Assembly (NCBI GenBank): GCA_963837635.1 | Contig: CAWINY010000003.1 | Location: forward strand, 620,001 to 684,000 | Length of the DNA stretch: 64,000 nt | Origin: CAWINY01 sp963837635 | Lineage (GTDB): Bacteria > Acidobacteriota > Terriglobia > Terriglobales > Acidobacteriaceae | Direction: 5' to 3' | In this document: one piece after another, positions 36,450 through 45,039 of the stretch | Layout: every line of letters begins with the position of its first letter | Position numbering within the stretch: the first letter of the stretch is position 1 | Made by a program: the position numbers and the translations under genes | Notes under the pieces: generated by a model | Databases searched by the model: none | What the model was told of the DNA's origin: nothing | Seen by the model: only the letters and a program-made list of their open reading frames with translations

Positions 36450-38738
36450 ATGTCTGGTTTTGACGAAAAGTATGACGTAGTGGTGGTCGGCGCCGGGCAC
36501 GCGGGCTGCGAAGCCGCCATGGCCGCGGCCCGCATGGGCCTGAAGACCGCTCTTTTCACCCTGAACCTGGACTTGATTGCCCAGATGTCCTGCAACCCCG
36601 CTGTAGGGGGCATCGCCAAAGGTCACCTGGTGCGCGAGATCGACGCCCTGGGCGGGATCATGGGCGAGGTCACCGACGCGGTCGGCATCCAGTTCCGCTT
36701 GCTGAATACCTCGCGCGGGCCCGCCGTCTGGTCTCCCCGCGCCCAGTGCGATAAACAGCAGTATCGGCTCAAGATGCGCCAGGTGCTCGAGTCCGAGTCC
36801 AACCTGCGAATCAAGCAAGCGGAGGTGGTGAACCTGATCCTGGAGTCAACCGGCGAAAATGCTGAGGGTGCCCCACATCTGCCCGGTTTTGGCAGATGTG
36901 GGTTAGCGGAAAACGGGAAACCGAAAACGGAAAACGGCCGTACCTGCCGCGGCGTCCTGCTCCGCGATGGCCGCAAGATCTGGGCCGACGCCGTGATCAT
37001 CACCACCGGCACGTTTCTCAACGGGTTGATTCACATCGGCGAAGAGCACTACCCTTCCGGACGTAGCGGCGAGCCGCCCTCGGTGCTGCTGGGCGAGAAC
37101 CTCAAGAAACTCGGCCTGCGTGGCTGCCGGTTGAAGACCGGCACCCCGCCTCGGCTCGACGGTCGCACCATCGACTGGTCCAGGATGCAAGTCCAGCCCG
37201 GCGACGCCGAGCCCACCCCGTTCAGCTTCCGCACCCGCAAGATCGCCCAGCCGCAGGTTCCCTGCTACATCGCGTTCACCACCCCGGAGACCCAGCGCAT
37301 CATCCGCGAGAACGTCCACCGCTCGCCGATGTACAGTGGCCAGATCAAAAGTATCGGACCACGATATTGTCCCTCGATCGAGGACAAGATCGTCAAGTTC
37401 CCGCATCACGACAAGCACCAGCTGTTCCTCGAACCCGAGGGCTTGAACACGCATGAAACCTACGTCAACGGCATGAGCACCTCGCTGCCGTTCGACGTGC
37501 AGTTCCAGATGGTGCGCTCCATCCCGGGGCTGGAGCAGGCGGAGATGCTGCGTCCCGGCTACGCCATCGAGTACGACTCCATCGACCCGACCGAGCTGCG
37601 GCGGACGCTTGAGACCAAGCTGATTTCGCGGCTCTACCTGGCCGGGCAGATCAACGGCACCAGCGGCTACGAAGAGGCGGCCTGCCAAGGGTTGATGGCG
37701 GGCATCAATGCCGCCCTGGCCATTAAGGGCGAGCCGGCGTTGGTGCTCGACCGCACCGAGGCTTACATCGCCATCCTGATCGACGACCTGATCAGCAAGG
37801 GCACCAATGAGCCGTACCGCATGTTCACCTCGCGTGCCGAGTTCCGGCTGCACCTGCGCATCGACAACGCCGACCGACGCCTGACCCCCTATGGCCGGCG
37901 CGTCGGACTGATTCAAGATGACGCGTGGCAGGACTACCTTGACAAGCAGCAGCGCGTCTCCGCGCTCAAGGAGCTGCTGGAGAAGACGCGGATCAACGGC
38001 GAGCTGGCGGAGCGGCTGGAACGGATGTTGGCCGCGGGTCGTTCGTCGTTAGCGGAGACGTCGTTGGCGAATGATTCCTCCTGCAGTTGTCATCCCGAGG
38101 ACCGCAGCGACGAGGGATCTGCAGTTCTGTCGGATTCACCCCGGGCCGTGGTCGTTCCAGCTAACGACCAACGACGAACGACTAACGACGGGCCAACGAC
38201 CAACGACCTGAAAGGCCTGACTCTCGCCCAACTGCTCAAGCGGCCCGATGTCATGATCAAACAGCTCTTTCCTGTGTTGCGTGAGATTGCACCTGCATTC
38301 TTCACGGAACGCGTGCTGCGTGCCAGCTCGGTCGCGGACCGCACCGCGCCCGTGCACATCTTCTTGCAGCGGCCGGTACTCGAGGCCTTTGCCCCGTCCC
38401 AAACGGTCCCGGAGAGCCCGTTTTCAGCGGCCTTGCGCAACGAGCTGAAGTCGATCGAGACGGAAATCAAGTACGCCGGCTACCTGGGCCAGCAGCAGAA
38501 GGCGATCGAGCGGCTGAAGAAGGCGGAACAGCGCGCCATTCCCGAGTGGTTCGATTACGCAAGCGTAAGCGGGCTCTCGCGCGAGATGCAGGAGAAGCTG
38601 CAGCGCGTCCGGCCGCAGACCATCGGGCAGGCCAGCCGGATTCCCGGCGTGACCCCCGCCGCGGTCTCGCTCGTCAACGTTTACATCGAAATCCAGGCGC
38701 GGCGCGCATCACCGCGAAGGAATGATTTGTCATCCTGA
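36450..38738 (+). CDS. mnmG: tRNA uridine-5-carboxymethylaminomethyl enzyme MnmG with two in-frame repeat insertions
   Basis: MnmG (GidA), with MnmE, modifies U34 of tRNAs using FAD, NADH and methylene-THF. The FAD motif VVVGAGHAGCEAAMAAARMG opens the protein, with CNPAVGGIAKGHLVREIDAL, GTPPRLDGRT and the C-terminal IGQASRIPGVTPAAVSLVNV. The length is about 762 residues against 620-630 normally. One extra block of about 30 residues lies before CRGVLLRDGRK (bases about 36851-36940) and one of about 58 before GLTLAQLLKRPDV (about 38040-38215); both are built of palindromic repeats found elsewhere. The C-terminal residues NDLSS and the stop codon also lie in a repeat. All catalytic motifs are intact. 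The ATG at 36450 fits the family; the upstream extension is not supported. Confidence 0.94.
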   Translation: MSGFDEKYDVVVVGAGHAGCEAAMAAARMGLKTALFTLNLDLIAQMSCNPAVGGIAKGHLVREIDALGGIMGEVTDAVGIQFRLLNTSRGPAVWSPRAQCDKQQYRLKMRQVLESESNLRIKQAEVVNLILESTGENAEGAPHLPGFGRCGLAENGKPKTENGRTCRGVLLRDGRKIWADAVIITTGTFLNGLIHIGEEHYPSGRSGEPPSVLLGENLKKLGLRGCRLKTGTPPRLDGRTIDWSRMQVQPGDAEPTPFSFRTRKIAQPQVPCYIAFTTPETQRIIRENVHRSPMYSGQIKSIGPRYCPSIEDKIVKFPHHDKHQLFLEPEGLNTHETYVNGMSTSLPFDVQFQMVRSIPGLEQAEMLRPGYAIEYDSIDPTELRRTLETKLISRLYLAGQINGTSGYEEAACQGLMAGINAALAIKGEPALVLDRTEAYIAILIDDLISKGTNEPYRMFTSRAEFRLHLRIDNADRRLTPYGRRVGLIQDDAWQDYLDKQQRVSALKELLEKTRINGELAERLERMLAAGRSSLAETSLANDSSCSCHPEDRSDEGSAVLSDSPRAVVVPANDQRRTTNDGPTTNDLKGLTLAQLLKRPDVMIKQLFPVLREIAPAFFTERVLRASSVADRTAPVHIFLQRPVLEAFAPSQTVPESPFSAALRNELKSIETEIKYAGYLGQQQKAIERLKKAEQRAIPEWFDYASVSGLSREMQEKLQRVRPQTIGQASRIPGVTPAAVSLVNVYIEIQARRASPRRNDLSS
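36851..36940. repeat. Palindromic repeat inside mnmG, first copy
   Basis: GGGTGCCCCACATCTGCC and GGCAGATGTGGGTTAG form a hairpin around CGGTTTT, followed by GGAAAACGGGAAACCGAAAA and CGGAAAACGG. The hairpin matches the copy inside tgt almost base for base; the tail matches repeats at 25275-25310 and 58040-58075. Frame is kept. Confidence 0.85.
38040..38215. repeat. Palindromic repeat cluster inside mnmG, second copy
   Basis: A GTTCGTCGTTAGCGGAGAC arm at the left is answered by ACGAACGACTAACGACGGG on the right (about 38165-38190), around a core TTGTCATCCCGAGGACCGCA that belongs to the GTCAT..GAG repeat families. The TCGTTAG words recur in the parA-parB gap. Frame is kept through the whole block. 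Confidence 0.8.
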
Positions 38739-38800
38739 GCGAAGCGAAGGACCTGCTTTTCTCCGTGTCGGAGCCTGCCCTGAGCGGAGTCGAAGGGTGC
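38727..38800. repeat. Repeat at the mnmG stop codon (GTCATCCTGAGCG family)
   Basis: TTTGTCATCCTGAGCGAAGC supplies the last codons and the TGA stop of mnmG; GAGCCTGCCCTGAGCGGAGT at 38769 is a second, related word. Confidence 0.75.
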
Positions 38801-38844
38801 CTCCGTGGTAGGTTTTAGTCCTGCCTGTGCTAATCTGCGCTGCG

Positions 38845-39474
38845 ATGCAAGCTGAGCGAATCGCCGCGCTGCTGGCGCCTTTCCATCCCGACCTTTCCGA
38901 TGTCCAGAAGTCGCAACTGGCTGTGTATCTCGAACTACTGCTGCGCTGGAATGCGCGGATCAACCTCACTGCGGTGCGCGATCCGGATAGTATCGTAACA
39001 CGACATATAGGCGAATCCTTGTGGGCCGCCTCCCGCCTGCTCACTCCTTCCGATCAAGCTACGGTTATCGACGTGGGATCCGGCGCAGGCTTCCCTGGCC
39101 TGCCGATGAAGATCTTCGCGCCGTACATTCAGCTCACACTCATCGAATCGCAGAACAAGAAAGCAACATTCCTGAAGGAAGTCATCCGTAGCTTGGGCCT
39201 GAACGCCGCCGAGGTCTATAGCGGACGCGCGGAACAATATGAGCGCCGGGCGAAGCTGGTGACCCTGCGCGCAGTGGAGAAGTTTGACTCGGTGCTGCCC
39301 GTCGCCGCCGAACTGATGGATGACGGCCCCGGCTCGCGGCTGGCCCTGCTGGTCGGCCGTGCGCAACAGCAGCGGGCTGCTGAGCTGGTCCCAGCTCTCC
39401 AGTGGCACGAGGGCGGCACGGTGCCAATGTCGAGGGATCGGATTCTGCTGGCGGGGAGGAACGAGGAAAGCTAG
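38845..39474 (+). CDS. rsmG: 16S rRNA m7G527 methyltransferase
   Basis: The 209-residue protein (GidB) methylates G527 of 16S rRNA using SAM. The SAM motif is VIDVGSGAGFPGLPMKIFAP; the N-terminal YLELLLRWNARINLTAVRDP and RHIGESL are the family signature. It follows mnmG by 106 bp in the order mnmG-rsmG-parA-parB found near many bacterial origins. An upstream reading of six more residues is possible but MQAERIAALL fits the family. Confidence 0.95.
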   Translation: MQAERIAALLAPFHPDLSDVQKSQLAVYLELLLRWNARINLTAVRDPDSIVTRHIGESLWAASRLLTPSDQATVIDVGSGAGFPGLPMKIFAPYIQLTLIESQNKKATFLKEVIRSLGLNAAEVYSGRAEQYERRAKLVTLRAVEKFDSVLPVAAELMDDGPGSRLALLVGRAQQQRAAELVPALQWHEGGTVPMSRDRILLAGRNEES

Positions 39475-39598
39475 GAACCATATGGCTAGTGCGCTCAAGT
39501 AACGATGGCCCCGGAGTGGCTCTCCGTGGTACTTGGTTTTAGAACTCAGCAGATTAGGACTCAGCAGATATGAATCAGAGACACGCAGGGTGGGTTTT

Positions 39599-39880
39599 AT
39601 GGCCGTATTGTCGCTGCTTTTCGCGGCGGCGGCAATTGCACAGAGCGCATATCACGACATATGGTATGACCTGTTTTCGCCACGGATGTGGCTGATTGAC
39701 TTGGTGGAGTTTCTCTTATTGCCGTTGTGGATAGCGTGCACGATGATGGCGTTTACCCGATTCCCTCCTCCACGCAAACGGCTTTGGTGGCTCTTCCTGC
39801 CGACACCTTGGTGCTTTCTACGCCTGATCGAATTCGTCGCCACAATGCTTATTTGGCGAATTCGCGGATTCGCGCCTTGA
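39599..39880 (+). CDS. Small membrane protein, unknown
   Basis: The 93-residue reading MAVLSLLFAAAAIAQSAYHD has an N-terminal hydrophobic segment (1-15), two more (RMWLIDLVEFLLLPLWIACT and WWLFLPTPWCFLRLIEFVAT), and a short basic tail. No family is recognised and the ribosome-binding site is weak. It sits between rsmG and the first parS site. Confidence 0.5.
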   Translation: MAVLSLLFAAAAIAQSAYHDIWYDLFSPRMWLIDLVEFLLLPLWIACTMMAFTRFPPPRKRLWWLFLPTPWCFLRLIEFVATMLIWRIRGFAP

Positions 39881-39931
39881 AGTTGTTCCTCTCAGGTGGA
39901 ACGGGCTGTTCTCCTAGACAGCGCACCTGCT

Positions 39932-39947
39932 GGTTCCACGTGGAACA
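39932..39947. promoter_or_regulatory. parS: parS centromere site 1
   Basis: GGTTCCACGTGGAACA is a 14-bp perfect palindrome (GTTCCACGTGGAAC) equal to the ParB-binding consensus TGTTTCACGTGAAACA apart from a few arm bases. Confidence 0.88.
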
Positions 39948-40054
39948 TCGCTGTTAGTATCACTAAAGCATTACCGTGGAACCCTCGGGCGCCCTTCGCG
40001 CCTTCGCGGTGAATTCCTCTGCGAACCTCTGCGCCCTCAGCGGTGAAACGGTAT

Positions 40055-40070
40055 TGTTCCACGTGGAACA
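40055..40070. promoter_or_regulatory. parS: parS centromere site 2
   Basis: TGTTCCACGTGGAACA is a perfect 16-bp palindrome, the best copy of the three, 123 bp after site 1. Confidence 0.93.
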
Positions 40071-40197
40071 TCGTTGTCGGTTCAGCTACGAGCTCGAGAT
40101 TCTTGCGTAAAGAATCAATCCTGGCTCTCTCTTGTTTCGCGCCTTCGCGTCGGAATTCCTCCGCGGACTCTGCGCCCTCGGCGGTGAAACGGCCCAA

Positions 40198-40213
40198 CGT
40201 TCCACGTGGAACA
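40198..40213. promoter_or_regulatory. parS: parS centromere site 3
   Basis: CGTTCCACGTGGAACA lies 143 bp after site 2, inside a duplicated block. All three sites are followed by TCG. Confidence 0.9.
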
Positions 40214-40347
40214 TCGAGGACAGTTTCTCCCTCCTTTTCCACCAGAAAATGCTGCTTTCCACCGGATTTCCGCAGCCGGTATCCAGCCGGTTATTGCCGC
40301 TTCCGATTCCCTCCCTTACCGTTGTCTTGGCAGAACACAACTAACGA

Positions 40348-40423
40348 ATTGTCATCCTGAGCGAAGCGAAGGACCTGCTGTTGTCATCGAGAAGCAGGTC
40401 CTTCGCTCCGCTCAGGATGACAA
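40348..40423. repeat. Interspersed palindromic repeat (GTCATCCTGAGCG family), inverted pair before parA
   Basis: ATTGTCATCCTGAGCGAAGC plus GAAGGACCTGC and its reverse complement surround the short centre TGTTGTCATCGA. It lies 43 bp upstream of the parA start. Confidence 0.85.
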
Positions 40424-40466
40424 TCTATCTCCAAGCAAGGTCCACCTGTTTCTCTGAAGGCATTCC

Positions 40467-41258
40467 ATGGCACGGGTTATCGCTGTCACCAATCAGAAGG
40501 GCGGGGTCGGCAAGACGACCACCGCCATCAATCTGGCCGCCTCGTTTGCCGCCGCCGAGGTCGAGACCCTGCTGATCGATTGCGATCCCCAGGCGAACGC
40601 CTCCAGCGGGCTCGGCTTCGCCAAAGACCCCGACCGCGCCAGCACCTACAACGTCCTGGTCGGAGACACCGTTCTGGAGCAGGCGCTGCAGCCTACCGCG
40701 CTCGAACAGCTCTGGATGGTGCCCTCGCATAAGAACCTGCTCGGCGCCAATATCGAACTGGTCGGCGCTGCCGACCGCGCCATCCGCCTGCGACAGGCCG
40801 TCGATTCCGTGCGCGAGCGCTTCCAGTTCATCGTGCTCGATTGCCCGCCAGCGCTCGACCTGCTGACTTTGAACGCGCTGGTGGCCGCCGACTCGGTGCT
40901 GATCCCCATGCAGGCGGAGTATTTCGCCCTCGAAGGGGTGAGCGAGCTGATTGATACTGTCGAGCGCATTCGCGAGGGGTTGAATCCGGAGCTGGCAATC
41001 GAGGGCGTGGTGCTCACCATGTACGACGAGCGCACCAACCTCGCCCAGCAGGTGGCCAACGAGCTGAAGAACTACTTCGGCGACCGCCTGTGCGAGACCA
41101 CCATCCCGCGCAACATCCGCCTGGCCGAGGCACCCAGCCATGGCAAGCCGGCGCTGCTCTACGACGTGCGCTCGCGCGGCGCCGAGGCCTATATCAGGCT
41201 GGCCAAGGAGATCATGGACAAGGTGCTAAGCGAGCGGGAAGCGACTGCCAGTCGTTAA
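40467..41258 (+). CDS. parA: Chromosome-partitioning ATPase ParA
   Basis: The 263-residue protein has the deviant Walker A motif TNQKGGVGKTTTAINLA, the LLIDCDPQANASSGLG block, FIVLDCPPALDLLTLNALVA (Walker B region) and the C-terminal IPRNIRLAEAPSHGKPALLY that distinguishes chromosomal ParA/Soj. It forms a DNA-bound gradient that moves ParB-parS complexes after replication. It is followed by parB, and three parS sites precede it by about 250-540 bp. Confidence 0.97.
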   Translation: MARVIAVTNQKGGVGKTTTAINLAASFAAAEVETLLIDCDPQANASSGLGFAKDPDRASTYNVLVGDTVLEQALQPTALEQLWMVPSHKNLLGANIELVGAADRAIRLRQAVDSVRERFQFIVLDCPPALDLLTLNALVAADSVLIPMQAEYFALEGVSELIDTVERIREGLNPELAIEGVVLTMYDERTNLAQQVANELKNYFGDRLCETTIPRNIRLAEAPSHGKPALLYDVRSRGAEAYIRLAKEIMDKVLSEREATASR

Positions 41259-41321
41259 TCGTTAGCCGTTTGTCGTTAGCACGCCGGTTTGAGAACCCGT
41301 GCAAACGACTAACGACCGCCA
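41247..41321. repeat. Imperfect inverted repeat of TCGTTAG words in the parA-parB gap
   Basis: GCCAGTCGTTAATCGTTAGC and GTTTGTCGTTAGCACG are answered by CGTGCAAACGACTAACGACC. The same words frame the second insertion in mnmG. Confidence 0.65.
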
Positions 41322-41339
41322 CAAAATCGAGGACCACAA

Positions 41340-42285
41340 TGAACAACGAGAAACGAAGAGCATTGGGCAGGGGATTGGAATCGCTGCTGCCGCCACGCCC
41401 GGCCGTTAGGGCGGCCGTAGCTGTCGCACCACTGACGGCAAGTATTCCGATGGCATGATCGCCGCCGCCATTGCCCAGGCAGAGCCGATCCCGCCGGAGC
41501 GCGAGGGCACGCGCGACATCCCAGTGGACCAGATTGATCCCGGCCCATTCCAGACGCGGCGGACGGTTGCCCCCGAAGCGCTGGAGGAGCTGGCCGAGTC
41601 CATCCGTCACACCGGCGTGCTACAACCTATCGTAGTACGATATAATTCCGAAACCCGGCGCTACCAGCTCATCGCCGGCGAGCGCCGCTGGCGCGCCTCG
41701 CAGATGGCCGGCAGGACCATGATTCCCGCGGTGGTGAAGCAGTGTTCGAACGAGTCGGCGCTGGTGATGACCATCGTCGAGAACCTGCAGCGCGAGGACC
41801 TGAACCCGATGGAACAGTCGCGTGGCTTCGAGCGTCTGGCACGCGAGTTTGGCCTCACCCAGGAGCAGATCGCCGAATCCACCGGCAAGCCGCGTCCCAC
41901 CATCACCAACTACCTGCGGCTGCTGAAGCTGCCCACCCCGGCGCAGGACGCGGTGGAGACCGGCGCCATCAGCTTCGGACACGCCAAGGCGCTGATGGGA
42001 CTGGACACGCCCGAGGAGATCCTGAATTCGCTGCGGCACGTCATCTCCGGCAAGCTCTCGGTGCGCGCCACCGAGGATCTCGTCGCGCGCCTGTTGCTGC
42101 CCAAGCCCACCGAAGAGCCGGCGGCGCCGAAGCCGGTGGACCCGAACGTCGCCGCCGCCGCCCGCCAGTTGCAGGAGGCCCTCGGCATGCGGGTTCAGAT
42201 TAGGGACCGCAAGGGGAAGGGGAGCATCATCATCCAGTACCGCTCGCTGGAGGACTTTGATCGAGTGATTGAGGCGTTGACGTAG
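41340..42285 (+). pseudogene. parB: Chromosome-partitioning protein ParB, frameshifted near its start
   Basis: The N-terminal start MNNEKRRALGRGLESLLPPR is the conserved ParA-stimulating motif, but its frame ends at 41458. The rest, from IPPEREGTRDIPVDQIDPGP through the ParB box motif GERRWRASQMAGRTMIPAVV, the helix-turn-helix LTQEQIAESTGKPRPTITNY and the C-terminal dimer segment IIIQYRSLEDFDRVIEAL, is in another frame and ends at 42285. A one-base shift between about 41400 and 41455 joins them. ParB loads at parS as a CTP-dependent clamp; because parA and parS are intact, an assembly error is a plausible cause. Confidence 0.93.
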
Positions 42286-42291
42286 GCATTT

Positions 42292-42375
42292 ACCGCAGAG
42301 GACGCAGAGAGTGTCGAGGTTTAGAACCCCTACAGCCCCACCCTTCGCTTCGCGAAAGGGTGGGCCACCCCAACG
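42292..42375. repeat. Interspersed repeat words after parB
   Basis: ACCGCAGAGGACGCAGAGAG is followed by CCCCACCCTTCGCTTCGCGA plus AAGGGTGGGCCACCCC, two repeat families side by side. Confidence 0.6.
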
Positions 42376-42377
42376 AA

Positions 42378-43052
42378 ATGAAATTGAACGAACTCCGCTG
42401 GCGTAAGCTTTTGTCCATGTCTCTGTGTCGCTGTGGTGGACTCTTCATTCTTCTTTGGGCCGCGCTACTCCCGGCCCATGCCCACAAGAAGCCGCCGATT
42501 CCAGTGGAACGGCATGCCGGTTTGAAGGAGATGATTCCCGACATCAACGTCCCTCTTGCCCGGCAAGCTTGCGAGAACTGGGCCTGGGCGGCGGCGATCG
42601 AAGCCTTGCTTGCCAAACAGGAGGTCACGCTCAAGCAGGACTATTGGATCGATCGTGCCGATGGAGGGGCGGTGTGTCTCGACCGCGCTCCTTCTCTGGA
42701 GGACACGGTGAGCCTGGTCAGCGGCGATTACACGCTCGATGAGGGACGCAGGGTTCGTATCGACGCCAGCTTCAACCCGGGCGCGCCGACCGACATCGAC
42801 GCTATCATTTTGCGGCTTCGTTCCGGGCAGCCCTCGTTGCTGCTATGGAAGGATCACCACTACGTGCTCACCGGGGTCGTGTATGACGAGTTCGTGTACC
42901 CGACCGGACAGAAGCGCTTCGAAGTTCGCGAGCTGGAGCTGATTGATCCTTCGTTGAAGGCCGACCCCGGCCGCCACGTGCTCTTCCTCAAAGGCATCGA
43001 CGACCCGGATGATATTGGCGGGACGTTGGAGATCAACGTTAGCGGACAGTAG
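42378..43052 (+). CDS. Exported papain/C39-like fold protein
   Basis: The 224-residue protein has a signal peptide (GGLFILLWAALLPAHAHKK). Its first conserved block, DINVPLARQACENWAWAAAI, resembles the nucleophile helix of papain-like and C39-like peptidases, and LLLWKDHHYVLTGVVYDEFV resembles their histidine strand. The usual CWAA is AWAA here and the nearest Cys is five residues upstream, so a catalytic role is doubtful. The start could also be 42417 (MSLCRCGG); neither has a clear ribosome-binding site. It follows the parB stop by 92 bp. Confidence 0.6.
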   Translation: MKLNELRWRKLLSMSLCRCGGLFILLWAALLPAHAHKKPPIPVERHAGLKEMIPDINVPLARQACENWAWAAAIEALLAKQEVTLKQDYWIDRADGGAVCLDRAPSLEDTVSLVSGDYTLDEGRRVRIDASFNPGAPTDIDAIILRLRSGQPSLLLWKDHHYVLTGVVYDEFVYPTGQKRFEVRELELIDPSLKADPGRHVLFLKGIDDPDDIGGTLEINVSGQ

Positions 43053-43085
43053 TCAACGAGGTGTCGCCACGGGCTTGATTGGTTC

Positions 43086-43116
43086 GTGTGGGACGGGTCT
43101 CCGACCCGTCCCACAC
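43086..43116. terminator. Perfect hairpin between convergent genes
   Basis: GTGTGGGACGGGTC and GACCCGTCCCACAC, 14 bp each with a 3-base loop, lie between the papain-like gene and cysS. There is no strong T-run, but it is well placed to end both transcripts. Confidence 0.55.
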
Positions 43117-43131
43117 AAATCATCCTTGCGC

Positions 43132-44619
43132 CTAGCCTCGCTTCCAGCGCACCCCGTCTTTGGTATCTTCCAGCGCGATTCCCGCCGAGCACAGTTGCTC
43201 GCGGATTTCGTCGGCGCGTTTGAAGTTGCGGGCCTTGCGCGCGGCCTGGCGTTCGGCGATGAGTGCCTCGATCTTCCCGTCGCTCAAGTCTACGGATTTC
43301 GCCAGCTTGACCGCCTCCTCGCTCGCCTGCTGCAAGCGGCCTTCGGCTTCGGCCCACTGCAGGATGGCGCGGACTTTCTCTGGGTCGTCGTCGGTCAGCA
43401 CGGCAAAGATCTCGTCGAACTTCGCCAGCGCCGCCAGCAGCGGCTTAACATCCTCTTTCTTCAGTTGACCGGCATCGGTCGCAGCGTTGGCTTCGCGCAC
43501 CATATCGAAAGCGGCGGCCATGGCTTGTGCCGTGTTCAGGTCGTCGTCCATGCCGGCGCGCATCTCGTCTTCGGTGGTCTTGGCCAGTTCCTGCATCGCC
43601 GGGTTCGACCCGTCCGGCAGGGTGGCGGTTTCCAGCCGCGCCTTGAAGTTGCGCAGCCGCTCGATGGAGGCGGCGGCCTGTTTCAATCCGTCGAAGGTGA
43701 AGTTCAACTGCTTGCGGTAGGGTACCGAAGTCAGCAGGAAGCGGATGCTCGAGGGCCGGTGTCCCATCAGCACCAGGTCGCGCAGGGTATAGAAGTTGCC
43801 TAGCGACTTCGACATCTTCTCGCCTTCGACCAGCAGAAAGCGCACATGCATCCAGAAGTGCGCGAAGGGCTTGCCGGTCAGCGCCTCCGACTGCGCGATT
43901 TCGTTCTCGTGATGCGGGAAGATGAGGTCCTCGCCGCCGGCGTGCAGGTCGAAGCTCTCGCCCAGGTACTTCATCGACATCACGGAGCACTCGATGTGCC
44001 AGCCGGGGCGGCCCGGGCCGATCTCGGTCTGCCACTGCGCCTCGCCCGGCTTGGGCGCCTTCCACAGGGCGAAGTCGCGCGCGGTTTCCTTGTCGTACTC
44101 GTCCACGTCCACGCGCGCGCCGTCTTCCATGCCGGCGAAATCCTTCTTCGACAGCTTGCCGTACTGCGGGAACTTGGCGATGCGGAAGTAGTACGAGCCG
44201 TCCTCGGCGCGGTAGGCGACGCCCTTTTCTACCAACTGCCGGATGAACTGCGCCATCTCGCCAATATGCTCGGTGGCGCGCACCACGTGTTCGGGGGGTT
44301 GAATGTTCAGCGTGTGCGCGTCTTCGAGAAACGCCCGTTCGTACTTGGCCGTGTACTGTTGCACGTCGATCCCGTCGCGCGCCGCGTTGCGGATGATCTT
44401 GTCGTCCACGTCGGTGATGTTCATGACGTGGTTGAGCTGATAGCCGCTCTGTTTCAGGTGGCGGCGCAGCACGTCCACCAGCACGAAGGTGCGGAAATTG
44501 CCCACGTGGCCGTAGTCGTAGACCGTGGGGCCGCAGGCATACATGCGCACAAGGTTGTCGTCGGTCGGGCGAAACTCCTCGACCTGAGCGGAGAGCGTAT
44601 TGAACAGGCGCAAAGGCAT
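43132..44619 (-). CDS. cysS: Cysteinyl-tRNA synthetase
   Basis: The 495-residue class I synthetase has the HIGH-type motif in CGPTVYDYGHVGNFRTFVL, the zinc/Cys-recognition segment with WHIECSVMSMKYLGESFDLH and HHENEIAQSEAL, and the KMSKS loop EKMSKSLGNFYTLRDLV. The start MPLRLFNTLSAQVEEF fits the family; the reading seven residues upstream has no support. Length is slightly above the usual 460-480 because of the C-terminal domain. Confidence 0.97.
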   Translation of the reverse strand: MPLRLFNTLSAQVEEFRPTDDNLVRMYACGPTVYDYGHVGNFRTFVLVDVLRRHLKQSGYQLNHVMNITDVDDKIIRNAARDGIDVQQYTAKYERAFLEDAHTLNIQPPEHVVRATEHIGEMAQFIRQLVEKGVAYRAEDGSYYFRIAKFPQYGKLSKKDFAGMEDGARVDVDEYDKETARDFALWKAPKPGEAQWQTEIGPGRPGWHIECSVMSMKYLGESFDLHAGGEDLIFPHHENEIAQSEALTGKPFAHFWMHVRFLLVEGEKMSKSLGNFYTLRDLVLMGHRPSSIRFLLTSVPYRKQLNFTFDGLKQAAASIERLRNFKARLETATLPDGSNPAMQELAKTTEDEMRAGMDDDLNTAQAMAAAFDMVREANAATDAGQLKKEDVKPLLAALAKFDEIFAVLTDDDPEKVRAILQWAEAEGRLQQASEEAVKLAKSVDLSDGKIEALIAERQAARKARNFKRADEIREQLCSAGIALEDTKDGVRWKRG

Positions 44620-44695
44620 AAGGAAACGATGATTGTACAACCCCGTATCCCTTTTCCTCGCAGAAGGCGCGGAGTGGCATCGAGGAGGAGGCTCT

Positions 44696-44913
44696 TAACG
44701 CGAAGGCGCGAAGACGCGAAGGACAGAATAGAAAACAAGATCCTGCACTGGCGCGCTCATACTTAGCGAGAAGCAGGTCCTTCGCTACTCTCAGGATCTC
44801 GGCGGCGGTCTCGGACGCCCGCCAATCGCCCCAACTTCGCTCAGAATGACAATTCTTCGGCTGGTGCTTTGATGTGACCTTTTGCTCCTTCGCGCCTTAG
44901 CGGCTTCGCGTTG
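44696..44913. repeat. Nested inverted repeats between cysS and the FecR gene
   Basis: An outer pair TTAACGCGAAGGCGCGAAGA and CTTCGCGCCTTAGCGGCTTC encloses a GTCATCCTGAGCG-family pair (GAGAAGCAGGTCCTTCGCTA and AACTTCGCTCAGAATGACAA). One element appears to have inserted into another. Confidence 0.7.
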
Positions 44914-45039
44914 GATTTTTGGATTTTCCTCGGCGCTCTTCCTCTGCGTCCTCTGCGGTGAAGAGGTTTATCTTCACCGCGGACGGGTCTTTGCGTTTGC
45001 CGCGCGGACTGCTATGCTTGCGGCGAGATCCTCCTCGCC

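Noticed and set aside
40381..40575. A frame upstream of parA translating the repeat into a CHPERSEG..LRSAQDD-like peptide
   Set aside because: The peptide is the usual product of reading the palindromic repeat; these appear in many databases as spurious proteins and have no start signal here.
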